The notes under the pieces were generated by a model. It had not been told where the DNA came from, ran no database searches, and saw nothing but the letters and a program-made list of their open reading frames with translations. A stretch of DNA of 23,103 nt from NCBI GenBank assembly GCA_032718475.1, contig JAUCBJ010006008.1, forward strand, positions 1 through 23,103. Reading direction: 5' to 3'. This DNA comes from Nemertoderma westbladi (taxonomy: Eukaryota; Xenacoelomorpha; Nemertodermatida; Nemertodermatidae). Of this stretch, positions 1 to 8,825 are shown in pieces. A program made the position numbers and the translations under genes. Within the stretch, counting starts at the first letter, position 1. Every line of letters begins with the position of its first letter.

Positions 1-2
1 AG

Positions 3-1241
3 ATACAAGTCAAGATGATTGTAGATGTTCACAGCAAACTTTATTATGCTGGTAGAGAACGAGTTCTTAGCGAAATTCGAACTCGCTATTATTTTTATAA
101 ACCCCGTAGAGCTCTGAACCAAGTTCTTAGGAACTGCATACCCTGTAGGAAAGCATTCAGTAGGCCTTTATCACAGCGAGAGGCAGAATTACCTAGGGAA
201 CGAGTAAGCTTCTATGAACCACCCTTTACTAATACCGGTGTAGATTTATTTGGCCCTATTGAAGTATATCGTGCTAGGACTATAGTCAAGAGATGGTGTG
301 TCATCTTTGTTTGTATGACTTGTAGAGCTATCCATCTCGACATGGTGAACGATTTATCTACCAACAGCTTTCTATTAAGCTTACGACGACAGATCGCTCG
401 CTTTGGCACTAGTAACACGATGAGATCTGATAAGGGAACAAACTTCATTGGTGCCAACAATGAAATCAAAGCTTACGTCAAAGATTGGAACCAAAGACAG
501 GTGGACGATCAGCTACGAGTAACAGCGTCTAGCTGGACCTTCAACGCCGCCGACGCCCCTTGGTGGGGAGGAAGTTGGGAGAGATTAATAAGAAGTGTGA
601 AGACAGCATTTCACTTTATAGTGCCTTGCCGCGCGTATCTCACCGACGAACTTTTGCGGACGTTAATGGAGGAAATCGCCGCCTATCTCAATGAGAGACC
701 GCTTATGCCAGTCTCATCGAGTCCCGATTCCCTGGAAGCGCTAACACCCACGCACTTCCTACTGAAGAAACCTGTAGCCATGCTCCCACAATCAGAAATC
801 ACAGACGGAGACGAATACTGCCGGCAAACTTGGCAACTCATGCAGTTGTTATCCCGTCGTTTCGCTGACCATTTCGAAAAACATTATCTGCCCACGCTAC
901 AACTTCGAACTAAGTGGTTTGCGCAGCAAGAAAACGTCAGCGCTGGAGACATGGTCCTTATTGTGGATTCAGAACTTCCACGTAAGCGGTGGCAGACAGG
1001 TCGTATCATCGAGACTCACATCTCGGATGACGGTTTGGTGCGATCGGTAGAACTCGTCGTCATGCGACGTAACTTCAAGAAACCGGGAATTGTCTTCGAG
1101 ACACAGCAGCTCAATCGCCCAGTTGGTCGCTTATGTTTACTGGAAAGAGACAGAGAACTCTCCGGAAACTATGGAAGGCAAGATACTCTTCCCACGACCA
1201 CCTCCCTAATCCAACAAACATCTAGGGACTCCCCAACTTAA
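3..1241 (+). CDS. BEL/Pao retrotransposon pol, C-terminal integrase part (partial)
   Basis: This is the 3' end of a BEL/Pao Pol polyprotein; the frame is open to the left edge, so the true start lies outside. Integrase joins element cDNA to host DNA in the nucleus. Numbering from the ATG at 15: a zinc-binding region (H6, C41-x2-C44), the DDE core with D77 (VDLFGP), D139 (SDKGTNF) and E189 (WERLIRSVK), then a DUF5641-like tail at about 295-360 (KWF..., GDMVLIVD, PRKRWQTGRI). The D139-E189 spacing of 49 residues fits the BEL/Pao family. No stop or frameshift is seen in 412 codons. One oddity is that the second His of the zinc motif appears to be Tyr (Y11). The stop is followed within 20 bases by a G-rich stretch that could be the polypurine tract. 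The family call is firm; activity is unknown. Confidence 0.92.
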   Translation: MQVKMIVDVHSKLYYAGRERVLSEIRTRYYFYKPRRALNQVLRNCIPCRKAFSRPLSQREAELPRERVSFYEPPFTNTGVDLFGPIEVYRARTIVKRWCVIFVCMTCRAIHLDMVNDLSTNSFLLSLRRQIARFGTSNTMRSDKGTNFIGANNEIKAYVKDWNQRQVDDQLRVTASSWTFNAADAPWWGGSWERLIRSVKTAFHFIVPCRAYLTDELLRTLMEEIAAYLNERPLMPVSSSPDSLEALTPTHFLLKKPVAMLPQSEITDGDEYCRQTWQLMQLLSRRFADHFEKHYLPTLQLRTKWFAQQENVSAGDMVLIVDSELPRKRWQTGRIIETHISDDGLVRSVELVVMRRNFKKPGIVFETQQLNRPVGRLCLLERDRELSGNYGRQDTLPTTTSLIQQTSRDSPT

Positions 1242-1257
1242 CAACGGCTGGAGTGGG

Positions 1258-1490
1258 TGTATGACTATATTTGTATTTGTTTTTATTCTTTTATATTTAT
1301 GTATATATTATTATGTAATTTTATTATAATCGTTTTCTTTAATTTTATTTAGTAGAATGTTATTTTAGCGATTATTTAGTAGATTAGTGCAATATATATT
1401 CGCGTTTATTACTTAATTATTTATATATTATATATTTAGTGCGACGGCGAGAAATAATTCTTTTTCTCTTTCGTTACTGTCCGTATTACA
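1258..1490 (+). mobile_element. Candidate 3' LTR of the BEL/Pao element
   Basis: A G-rich, polypurine-tract-like stretch (ggctggagtggg, 1246-1257) 5 bases after the pol stop is directly followed by TGTATGACTATA. An AT-rich stretch with TATATATT and TTTATATATTATATAT runs to ...GTATTACA at 1490, giving TGT...ACA ends. Position and ends are as expected for a BEL/Pao LTR, but the 5' partner is outside the window and no target duplication can be verified. The right boundary is a guess. Confidence 0.3.
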
Positions 1491-1762
1491 TTACAAATAC
1501 GTAATTACAGTAAGATGACATATCCGTACTTATTAAAGTACAATAAGGCTCCTACTATATTTAAGTATTATTGGTAAGCAGAGTATTAGGAATGCAAAAT
1601 TCAGATCCTCGTGTCTCGGCTAAACCAAGCTCTGGGTAGACCTTGGAAACGACTTGCCTCTTCTCACTGACATTGCTTCGTGCGATATTGCTCTCATACC
1701 GTATATTAAATAATACATATAATAGCGTGATGTCCCTTTAACAGTAGCGTATAACGCAAAAT
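1491..1762. other. Non-coding, nothing recognised
   Basis: AT-rich sequence with stops in all frames. I see no repeat family, RNA gene or exon that I can support. Confidence 0.5.
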
Positions 1763-2090
1763 AAATCTGTTAAACCCTTTGACCATCTGTAATTCTAGTC
1801 AATTAAGATATCGCGGCACCCACCGATATACTTGAAAGACAAATTCTAGAATCAGTGGTTAACGCCCCCAGACAAGTTCTGGAATAAACTGGTGCCCATC
1901 CTAAATATTAATTATTAATATTTATAAAATCTGTCGAAATTTTAGATCCTTTAAAATTCTAGTCGATTAAGATATGGTAGCACTTACCGATACTCTTAAA
2001 AGGTCAAAATTCCTAGAATCAAGGATCCCAGTTCCCAGACACGTTCTGGAATAAAATTGTGTCTATTTAACATTAAATAATAAAATTTAC
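1763..2090. repeat. Diverged 164-bp tandem duplication (2 copies)
   Basis: Two head-to-tail copies begin with AAATCTGT at 1763 and 1927. Matching landmarks follow in the same order in each: ATTCTAGTC(A/G)ATTAAGATAT, CCGATA, a second ATTC(C)TAGAATC, CAGACA(A/C)GTTCTGGAATAAA. The copies differ by many substitutions and small indels, so the duplication is old. Within each copy ATTCTAG and CTAGAAT form an inverted pair. It may be a remnant of a satellite or a duplicated element end. No coding potential is seen. Confidence 0.75.
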
Positions 2091-2876
2091 GGGAATAAAT
2101 TTAAATTCATATATTTTAATGAATTTAATAAATTGTTATTTTTATACAATTTATAACATTCCCAAAATTCCATTAATTAATAGATCATGGGAGCGGAGAT
2201 TCACTTTATTAAGTGTATTTGTGTGCGAGAATCTCCAATATATAGTCAATAGCCGATAAAATTCATAAAATCATGTATAGAGAGGATATTGACCATTAAA
2301 GAATTACTATTAAATAGCATCCCAGATCTGTATGCATGAGAATTACCCTAATTCTACCGCTAGCTTTCCATAATGTCACCATGGCAACAACCACGCTAGA
2401 ATTAGAAGTGAGTTAAAAGAACAATAGAAAGCTTGCCCCATTGAATAGCATAGGGAATAAATAGCGCACTGCTAGTATCCAAGGATACATAATAAATAAC
2501 GTGACATTCTGGAAGGTACTGACTAACGGACAAATGGCCCGAATGTGTACAGTTTGTGGCAGTTGTGTTGAATTTGTGCGTTCATAGGTGAATGTTACTG
2601 CTAAAGTGTGTTTACAGTAGCTAATCGCAATTGTGAAAGTAGCCCTAACTCTCCAGAAAGAACCTGAAGTACATCTAAGCCTTTGGGACGGACAGTGGAG
2701 TGACTTGTGCCGGTTATCGTTGTCGTTGTGTAGCTACATCGTTGGCGAAAGCACAGCGACGACGGTACATCGGCGCTGAGGATCTTGCACTGTCCGGGGG
2801 CAAAAGAGGGGTAGGCAGCGACGCCCGCTAGCCTAATATATAAACTCATTATAATATTGATAAACTCATAGCAGAT
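2091..2876. other. Non-coding leader region before the three-frame cassette
   Basis: No credible coding region on either strand. It holds a hairpin-capable pair GGAGATTC (2195-2202) and GAATCTCC (2230-2237), an inverted pair CTAATTCTA (2349-2357) and TAGAATTAG (2397-2405), and the 9-mer TGGGAGCGG at 2188-2196, which recurs at 7196-7204 directly before a possible LTR. The last 300 bases are less AT-rich. I could not find a primer-binding site or a copy of the 7205-7720 sequence here. Confidence 0.4.
2837..2844 (+). promoter_or_regulatory. TATA-like box upstream of the first cassette frame
   Basis: TATATAAA lies 40 bases before the ATG at 2877. With usual spacing, transcription would start about 2865-2870 and leave a leader of only about 10 bases, so it may be chance in AT-rich DNA. 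Confidence 0.25.
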
Positions 2877-4043
2877 ATGACTGAGTTGATAGAAGATGAT
2901 CTTAGTATCAGGGAGCAATATACTCTACCTTTACAAGCGTTTGTCGATAGCTTGATACGCGGCGACGCTGGTCCAACTACTACGGAGGATGATGGTCGTT
3001 ATATCGAACCGCCAATGTCCCCGGAGCAACTTACGCGTGAATTGGATTATAGAAAGTTCACCGCTCGCTATACGCATCGTAATGGTACGTATATGGACTT
3101 CTTAACTACTGGCCATCCTATCGATTTACACGATACGGACGATGTAGATACCGAAAGGGAAATGGTTTTATTTAAATATCATACCCAGCGGAGTCGGAAC
3201 GATAAACCGAGAATAGAACACGAGAACTCTATTCGAAACAGACTCGAAAGGGAAGACGTTGAAGAGCCGGATAAACGCAGCGATTTCAACGATTATCTGG
3301 AATTCTTGAGAGAGACATACCTCAATATTGCCAGTCAACAAAATCTCGAAACTCGATATCCTCAAGGTATACATCATGATCCTATGATAGAACTCAAACG
3401 ACTCTATTTCACTATGATATATCTTACCGCCGATCGACCGCTACCTGTCGTCCCAGATAGCTTCGAACAGATGGAGGAATATTGTAAAACTGGAGAACGA
3501 TCACCCGCGTTTCCCCTGCAGGACGTGCGTCTTTGGTATTACTGCGACGAATGCCCTAGACCCAATCAGCAAACGGAGAGACATAAACATCCGCGGAGAC
3601 GTTGCGCTAAACACAGTTTTACACGATATACTTATGGGAGTTTCGAGCGAAACCTGTTCGACGTATCCCCTACGGTCGCTCGACTCAAACAATCCTTGAA
3701 CAAACCGATGATCAGAGTTCCGGAATACTCGGTCAGACATCCTCATTCCTCAGTTAGACCTCAGACTCTTGATCCTAATAGTATCACGGATCCTCCCGAA
3801 CTGTACTCACTGTTCAAAGATCTAGTGTTACCCGAACAGTTGATCAGTGGCACTCCGGTAGTAGGCTCACTAGATATTCACCAACCCTACCTAGCTGGAT
3901 TGGGACGCGGTCATCTAATATCGCCGTTTAACCCATACAACCGTCTCGGCTTCACCTCGATCCAACCCGTTACGGAAGTCGAAGAGAGCGTCGTACGAAA
4001 CGCGTTAGACGCTATTCGGCAGAAAATCGGAAAGGGAACTTAA
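2877..4043 (+). CDS. Unrecognised cassette protein A (388 aa), ends at an in-frame TAA
   Basis: I do not recognise this protein. It starts at an ATG with G at -3; an in-frame TAA at 2841 rules out an upstream extension. It is hydrophilic, rich in Asp, Glu and Arg, with no signal peptide or membrane segment. A Cys/His cluster near residue 220 (YYCDEC...HKHPRRRCAKH) could bind zinc. The C-terminus (EESVVRNALDAIRQKIG) looks like the start of a helix that continues past the stop into the next frame, which is in the same phase. That suggests A and B are one protein interrupted by TAA, through mutation or readthrough. It is intronless, in a stop-free stretch of 388 codons with many CGN arginine codons like its neighbours. 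A large Gag-like structural region of a retroelement or virus-derived locus is my best guess, not a family assignment. Confidence 0.7.
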   Translation: MTELIEDDLSIREQYTLPLQAFVDSLIRGDAGPTTTEDDGRYIEPPMSPEQLTRELDYRKFTARYTHRNGTYMDFLTTGHPIDLHDTDDVDTEREMVLFKYHTQRSRNDKPRIEHENSIRNRLEREDVEEPDKRSDFNDYLEFLRETYLNIASQQNLETRYPQGIHHDPMIELKRLYFTMIYLTADRPLPVVPDSFEQMEEYCKTGERSPAFPLQDVRLWYYCDECPRPNQQTERHKHPRRRCAKHSFTRYTYGSFERNLFDVSPTVARLKQSLNKPMIRVPEYSVRHPHSSVRPQTLDPNSITDPPELYSLFKDLVLPEQLISGTPVVGSLDIHQPYLAGLGRGHLISPFNPYNRLGFTSIQPVTEVEESVVRNALDAIRQKIGKGT

Positions 4044-5849
4044 GATTGTTTGGAGAAACGTAAATTGCAACAACAAGTCCAAGTGGTGAAGGAATTAGCT
4101 TTACCCCAGTTCGATAGAGAAATACAAAATCTCGAGGAGGACATCGAACGTGGACGAACCTACTCTTTACAAGAGTTCCTAGATGAGCGTCTACAACAAC
4201 AAGCGGAGGAAAATCAGCTCGAGGAGAGACATATAGAACTAGATGAGAGAGAAGAAGCAGCTTTAGCTCAACCCGAAGCTCAAATCCTTATGACGGATCT
4301 CTACTCTAAAACCATCCTTCATCCCTCGATGGTTCCCCATTTCGGAGACAAACTCTTTGCGACGGTACAACCCCAACCGGTTGATATCAACCTAAGATCT
4401 CGAGATCTTATCGCTGACGCTCCCATGTTGCAACGTCCGCCCTTCGAAGCCGCTCGTGTCGATGGTATACTCGTTGAACCTCCGGACAATAGAGCGGATC
4501 TTGTCCGTCGCATGGTACACGATGTAAACATACGCGCTAGACCTTTACCGGACTCGTTTTATGGGATCAAAGATCACCCTTATTACGTCAATCTAACACA
4601 ATATTACATGGTAAAACCGGAAGATCCTACACATAGTCTGAGGTTTCTACCACTAATAAATCCTCTCGATCTTGTCGAACTCGAACAACTGCAGAAACAT
4701 CTGGATCAGTTAGTTAAAGTAAACTCATTTCGAAAACCATATAATGTTTCCAGAATAGAGAAAGAAACAATACCTCCGTATAATCTTGATGGATTCATCA
4801 AAACTCGTTTAGTACACTGGAATCTTGACGTGTTATTCGAGGAGGAAAGAATACAACGATATGGAGATGTGGAAACATATACCACACAATATTTAAAGTA
4901 TAGAGACCTACCTAATGCTAGCGAATGCGCTACCTTGTGGCATCCTGTGGGAATGACCCTCGAAAACGCCACTAAAGAGTGGAACGAAACTCTTAACGTT
5001 ATCGAGATGTATGGAGTTGTCACTTACGATAACGAAGGTAGCGTTCCGGTTGGAGAACTGGGAACTACGCGGATGATACACATACGAGGACTCGCTGGTT
5101 CTACCCACGTATTTACTCGAGCGTGTTCCGATGTGATTGATTATTCTTTTGAAACTCTTACTGAGACACAAAAGAAACTCCGACATGGACAATACGAACT
5201 CGCGCAGCGTTACGTCACCGACACCGAGCGCAAACCGGCCATGGGTATCGATGGATCGATGTTACCCCAGCCCGTGCTCGAAATGTTGTTTAACGAAAGA
5301 ATCCTTAAAATCGGCTCAGCTGTTTATGGAGATCTACAAAACGACTTTCGGAATATAGAGAACATTCCATACCCTTTCGTTGATGCTCAGCTGATTGCTC
5401 CCTGGGCAGAAGGCCGAGGTTTCTTCCGTACTATGTATGCCAATACACCCAGCGGCATTACTAAAGTACAACGAACCTCCATCGGACATCTTGCCTTTCA
5501 AGAATACGGATGGAATTTCAAGGTTGGAAATCCTATCAATTACCAACAAGTATATGGAGATCATTATTCTCGTTTATACATTGATGGACCATTGACCGCA
5601 CCTGGCGCTGTGTATAGCTTTATGAGTGTTCCACTTCGTCCCTCCTTAGCTATATACACGATCTTTGAAAACGCAGCACTTGCCGGTTGGCTAGCCGATG
5701 TGTGCAGTCGTACCATACGCGCCCATCCCTTAATACTTGGAACCAAACTTGCCAAGTTAGATGAACACAATAAATTCATCCGCTTCGAATGTTTCAGGCG
5801 CTTTCTGACTCCGTTCCGTTCGATAGTCAGTTCAAAGACCGCGCTCTGA
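4044..5849 (+). CDS. Unrecognised cassette protein B (in phase with A after TAA)
   Basis: The frame is open for 601 codons directly after the TAA at 4041-4043, in the same phase as protein A. The first ATG is only at 4290, so an independent start would discard about 80 residues that form a strong predicted coiled coil (LEKRKLQQQVQVVKELA, then EEDIERGRTYSLQEFLDERL and a Gln/Glu-rich stretch). That favours A and B being one ancestral or readthrough product. The remainder is a mixed hydrophilic/aromatic globular region (for example DHPYYVNLTQYYMVKPEDP, GRGFFRTMYANTPSG) with no nuclease, polymerase, protease or helicase motif I can see. Its last 76 bases overlap protein C's frame in the -1 phase. 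A capsid-like role is only inferred from the zinc knuckles in C. Confidence 0.65.
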   Translation, partial: DCLEKRKLQQQVQVVKELALPQFDREIQNLEEDIERGRTYSLQEFLDERLQQQAEENQLEERHIELDEREEAALAQPEAQILMTDLYSKTILHPSMVPHFGDKLFATVQPQPVDINLRSRDLIADAPMLQRPPFEAARVDGILVEPPDNRADLVRRMVHDVNIRARPLPDSFYGIKDHPYYVNLTQYYMVKPEDPTHSLRFLPLINPLDLVELEQLQKHLDQLVKVNSFRKPYNVSRIEKETIPPYNLDGFIKTRLVHWNLDVLFEEERIQRYGDVETYTTQYLKYRDLPNASECATLWHPVGMTLENATKEWNETLNVIEMYGVVTYDNEGSVPVGELGTTRMIHIRGLAGSTHVFTRACSDVIDYSFETLTETQKKLRHGQYELAQRYVTDTERKPAMGIDGSMLPQPVLEMLFNERILKIGSAVYGDLQNDFRNIENIPYPFVDAQLIAPWAEGRGFFRTMYANTPSGITKVQRTSIGHLAFQEYGWNFKVGNPINYQQVYGDHYSRLYIDGPLTAPGAVYSFMSVPLRPSLAIYTIFENAALAGWLADVCSRTIRAHPLILGTKLAKLDEHNKFIRFECFRRFLTPFRSIVSSKTAL

Positions 5850-7126
5850 CCAAACTCAGCCTAAGAGACTCAGCTGCGGAGAAGCTAAACAGCGCGGGAT
5901 TTGCCCTCTTTCAGGACGTTTGTATACAGAACTTACATTCATCTGTTATACAAAGACCCCGAATACCCACGGGTTATTCTGTCGTGGAAGTTCAGACAGT
6001 GGGTCCGCTTGCGGAGACAGCCGCACCTACCTCAGCTATGCAATTGGAAGACGAATCAATATGCTTAGAGTCTGAAGCGATCCAGCCTACAGCGCCCCGG
6101 AGCAGCGATAACGATTACGTCTTGGAGTGGTATCAAGGTCCACAATGTCTCACCGCATACGATTATCGACACGCCAATTATGTTTCTCGAAAACGTTGTC
6201 GATTATGCGCATCGAGAGACCATTTCACCCCTATGGACTCAGACGTACCCTGCTCCTATTTCCACGAACAGCCGATGATGGAGATCTATTGTGCGTATTG
6301 CAGACTTAATAACTCGCATATTTTTGCAGTCTGCCCCCAATTTATGACCCAATGCCACCACTGTCAACTTAAAGGACATGCCAGTTATAATTGCCCCTTT
6401 AACCGCGATTTAGAAAGCGTAGATGAGATGATTACCCTGCGCTACATCCGAGCTTGGGAAGCGAACGCGGATTTACATTGTGAGTCCCGCCATCGCTACT
6501 ATCCTGGACGCTCTTACGAGGGAGTTTACGCGTTCCATCCTTATCTATTCGCGTCTGTGGAACAAAAAACACGCACACCGAGTTACGAACTAATGAAGCG
6601 TGTTGGTGAGTGTATTTCCACCAAATTTGTTCGAAAATATCTTAGGAACGTCAATCCTAACGATATTACTTCATACCATTTGATCAATTTCATCCGTCAA
6701 GACCCTGAGTATGGCGATTTCTTTATCAACTCGCACCCTGAGTTACAGGAAGTATCTCGACGGCCCTACGAATATCGAGCCCGAGAACGCGAGCTGGAAA
6801 GAACCATTAAACCAATGAAGTTTCTCACCACTCACTGTCCGCCTACCGCCATTGTCCAGACGACCCGTCAAGGACCCGTAGGAGCTGCTGTCCTAAGACG
6901 CGCCCTAAAGGCCGTTAGACCTCGCTCCACTGAAGTTGATATCGATCAACCAGGTACCTCGACCGGCGGATACACCGATCGTAATCCTAAACCTTCTGAT
7001 GCAATTGTATTGCACCCTTCACCCAGGAGTTACAGCCCTCCTAGTAAAGTGGCTCGCCCCAAAGAGAAAAGGACTCTTGCTAGCCTCAAAAAACTGCGTA
7101 AACGCCGTCCGCGTAAGAAAGACTAA
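5789..7126 (+). CDS. CCHC zinc-knuckle protein C (nucleocapsid-like), 445 aa
   Basis: It starts at the ATG at 5789, though the frame is open from 5774 and overlaps protein B. Three Cys/His clusters sit close together: C137-x2-C-x4-H145-x9-C155, C168-x2-C-x5-H177-x4-C182, and a canonical knuckle C189-x2-C-x4-H197-x4-C202. Such knuckles bind single-stranded nucleic acid in retroelement Gag proteins and cellular RNA-binding proteins. Residues about 205-345 are Arg/Tyr/Glu-rich. The C-terminal 30 residues are strongly basic (KKLRKRRPRKK), suiting nucleic-acid binding or nuclear import. A -1 shift out of protein B could fuse it as the C-terminal part of a larger Gag, or it could be translated separately; the ATG has C at -3, a weak context. 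No Pol motif follows. A cellular zinc-knuckle gene is possible but less likely given the overlap. Confidence 0.75.
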   Translation: MFQALSDSVPFDSQFKDRALTKLSLRDSAAEKLNSAGFALFQDVCIQNLHSSVIQRPRIPTGYSVVEVQTVGPLAETAAPTSAMQLEDESICLESEAIQPTAPRSSDNDYVLEWYQGPQCLTAYDYRHANYVSRKRCRLCASRDHFTPMDSDVPCSYFHEQPMMEIYCAYCRLNNSHIFAVCPQFMTQCHHCQLKGHASYNCPFNRDLESVDEMITLRYIRAWEANADLHCESRHRYYPGRSYEGVYAFHPYLFASVEQKTRTPSYELMKRVGECISTKFVRKYLRNVNPNDITSYHLINFIRQDPEYGDFFINSHPELQEVSRRPYEYRARERELERTIKPMKFLTTHCPPTAIVQTTRQGPVGAAVLRRALKAVRPRSTEVDIDQPGTSTGGYTDRNPKPSDAIVLHPSPRSYSPPSKVARPKEKRTLASLKKLRKRRPRKKD

Positions 7127-7204
7127 CTGTTTAGAGTATTTTTATATTTTAGAAACTGTGATTTGTTATATTTTATAGACTTAAATCCCATTTTCTGGGA
7201 GCGG

Positions 7205-7720
7205 TGTAAAGGCTTTTGCGGAATTAGCCGGTTATTTTCCCCGTAAAGTACTCTGTAGTTGGTTTAACAGGCATAAAAGGCCGTGTCCTTACTGTACTGG
7301 TGTTTTAGAGGACATAAAAGCCATTTCTTCTGTATGTGTACTTTAGCGGACATAATTAGCAATTCTATGACGCAATACGCCAGATCCTCTTGAAACAGTG
7401 TAGCTACCATGACGACGGCTAACAGCTGATGCTGTACACGTGGAGCTTTTTCTTTGTTCTCTGTTCCTTCTTTGTTCGGTCGACCAATCAGAGCGTTTTT
7501 TGCCTCTGCGTTAGAGATTGTATATAGAAACTCGTGGAGTTGAGTCAGTATGTGATTTTGTCCACAGCCTAGAACACCGGCTTTGGAACCTCCGTGTTTC
7601 AGTCTTTAGCCCAACATTAGTAGGCTTAATTATAGAACGTATATCTGTTATCAATCCAAACCATAACATACCATATCTCATACCAATCCATAACTCACTC
7701 ACTCATAACTTAACTTAACA
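7205..7720 (+). mobile_element. Candidate LTR downstream of the cassette
   Basis: A purine-rich run TCTGGGAGCGG ends at 7204 and is followed by TGTAAAGG, as expected for a polypurine tract and LTR start. A complete-looking Pol II promoter lies within, and the sequence reaches TTAACTTAACA at 7720, giving TGT...ACA ends. I found no second copy in the window, so neither LTR status nor the right boundary can be shown. The 3' UTR of the cassette containing an unrelated promoter is the alternative. Confidence 0.3.
7484..7550 (+). promoter_or_regulatory. Core promoter: CCAAT, TATA and initiator
   Basis: CCAATCAGAGCG at 7484-7495, TATATA at 7521-7526 and an initiator-like TCAGTA with its A at 7547 are in the right order. 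TATA to initiator is about 26 bases, slightly short. This is the best promoter-like arrangement in the window; inside a U3/R region it would support an LTR. Confidence 0.45.
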
Positions 7721-8587
7721 TTTTACTGCTATTTACTGTCGGTTATTCATTATATTTGTTGATGGAATATTATAGTTGGAATACTGATAAATAATCAGAC
7801 ACCCCAATCTTCTTGATATACTAAAGGTTAGAGAGACCGGTTACATATAACGATTGCGACTTACATTAAGTGGTTTGAAGTGAATCTTATGCTATTTCAT
7901 AGGCCCTACATGTATTGTCTGTTGTTCTCTTTATATGTGACTAAAATTAGTGAAGGTCGGCAGATTAGTGTGCAGCATTGTGCAGTATTGTGTATGATTG
8001 TGACTGATAACAAAGCATCTCCTAAAGAATGCGCCATATACGTGAATCTATAGCCATCCCGTTGTGTTTAGTTTAAGTCATAACTCTGTTTACATATTTA
8101 GAGCGCCACGTCCTAAAGGAACTGTTAATATTTCCCGAAAGTGAATAATATTTGTCAGAGATTATATATTACGATCAGTCGAATAATACAGTAGGCCTAC
8201 CCCGCAATACGGTTAGGCTTCCGAATCCAGTCTCCCGGGTATATCCAGCGGGTGAATGATCGCGCATAGACTGGCTTCGGCTAATGTAGTGTATCAAATA
8301 CTTGTCATAGGCTAAAGACGATCTATCATCTAAAAGACATCCCAATTTGGCAGGTTAAACAGCTAAAGATCTGAAAGCGCGAACAACGTTAATAACTCAG
8401 CCAAATGTTAATGAAATTTAACCAAACTTGGTACACATGTCAGCATAGTCTGGCCAAAGTTTAGAAATTTTCCAAGTTGAATTTTCGCGTGGCCTTCGAG
8501 AAGCTAAGATAAGATAATTAGTTAATTAAGTTGATTAGGGTAAAAACATCAATTTCAACCTGCCTCCTTAAGGCAGTAAGCAGGTAA
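7721..8587. other. Non-coding, nothing recognised
   Basis: No gene, RNA or repeat family that I can support. The stretch before the poly(G) is mixed AT-rich sequence with stops in all frames. Confidence 0.45.
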
Positions 8588-8611
8588 GGGGGGGGGGGGG
8601 GGGGGGGGGGG
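8588..8611. repeat. Poly(G) run, 24 bases
   Basis: Twenty-four uninterrupted G on the + strand. Such runs form quadruplexes and are prone to length error, so the exact length is uncertain. Confidence 0.9.
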
Positions 8612-8798
8612 TAGCGCATTTTCAGACCAAAAAGTCGAATTTTTGAAACATATCCTACAGCATAGAGTCTCACAGGTTACACTGGTCACCCATTCTCATC
8701 AGGAAGCTCTATAACAGTATAAGCACTAAGCAGCAAAGCCTATACTGCTACACCCTACTGCTGGCAGGGTGGTGATGTTGTAAAGACTGAAGACTGGC

Positions 8799-8825
8799 GA
8801 AATTTGAGGTTTAACCTCAAATTTC
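8799..8825. repeat. Near-perfect 27-bp palindrome
   Basis: GAAATTTGAGGTT and AACCTCAAATTTC are exact 13-base reverse complements separated by one T. Can form a cruciform or RNA hairpin; no T-run follows to suggest a terminator. Confidence 0.85.

Noticed and set aside
2188-2196. Second polypurine tract (TGGGAGCGG, shared with 7196-7204)
   Set aside because: It is followed by AGATTC rather than TGT and no LTR-like block follows; a shared 9-mer alone is weak evidence.
3168-5779. Minus-strand frames within the cassette
   Set aside because: Short, discontinuous and opposite a continuous coding frame with coherent protein features.
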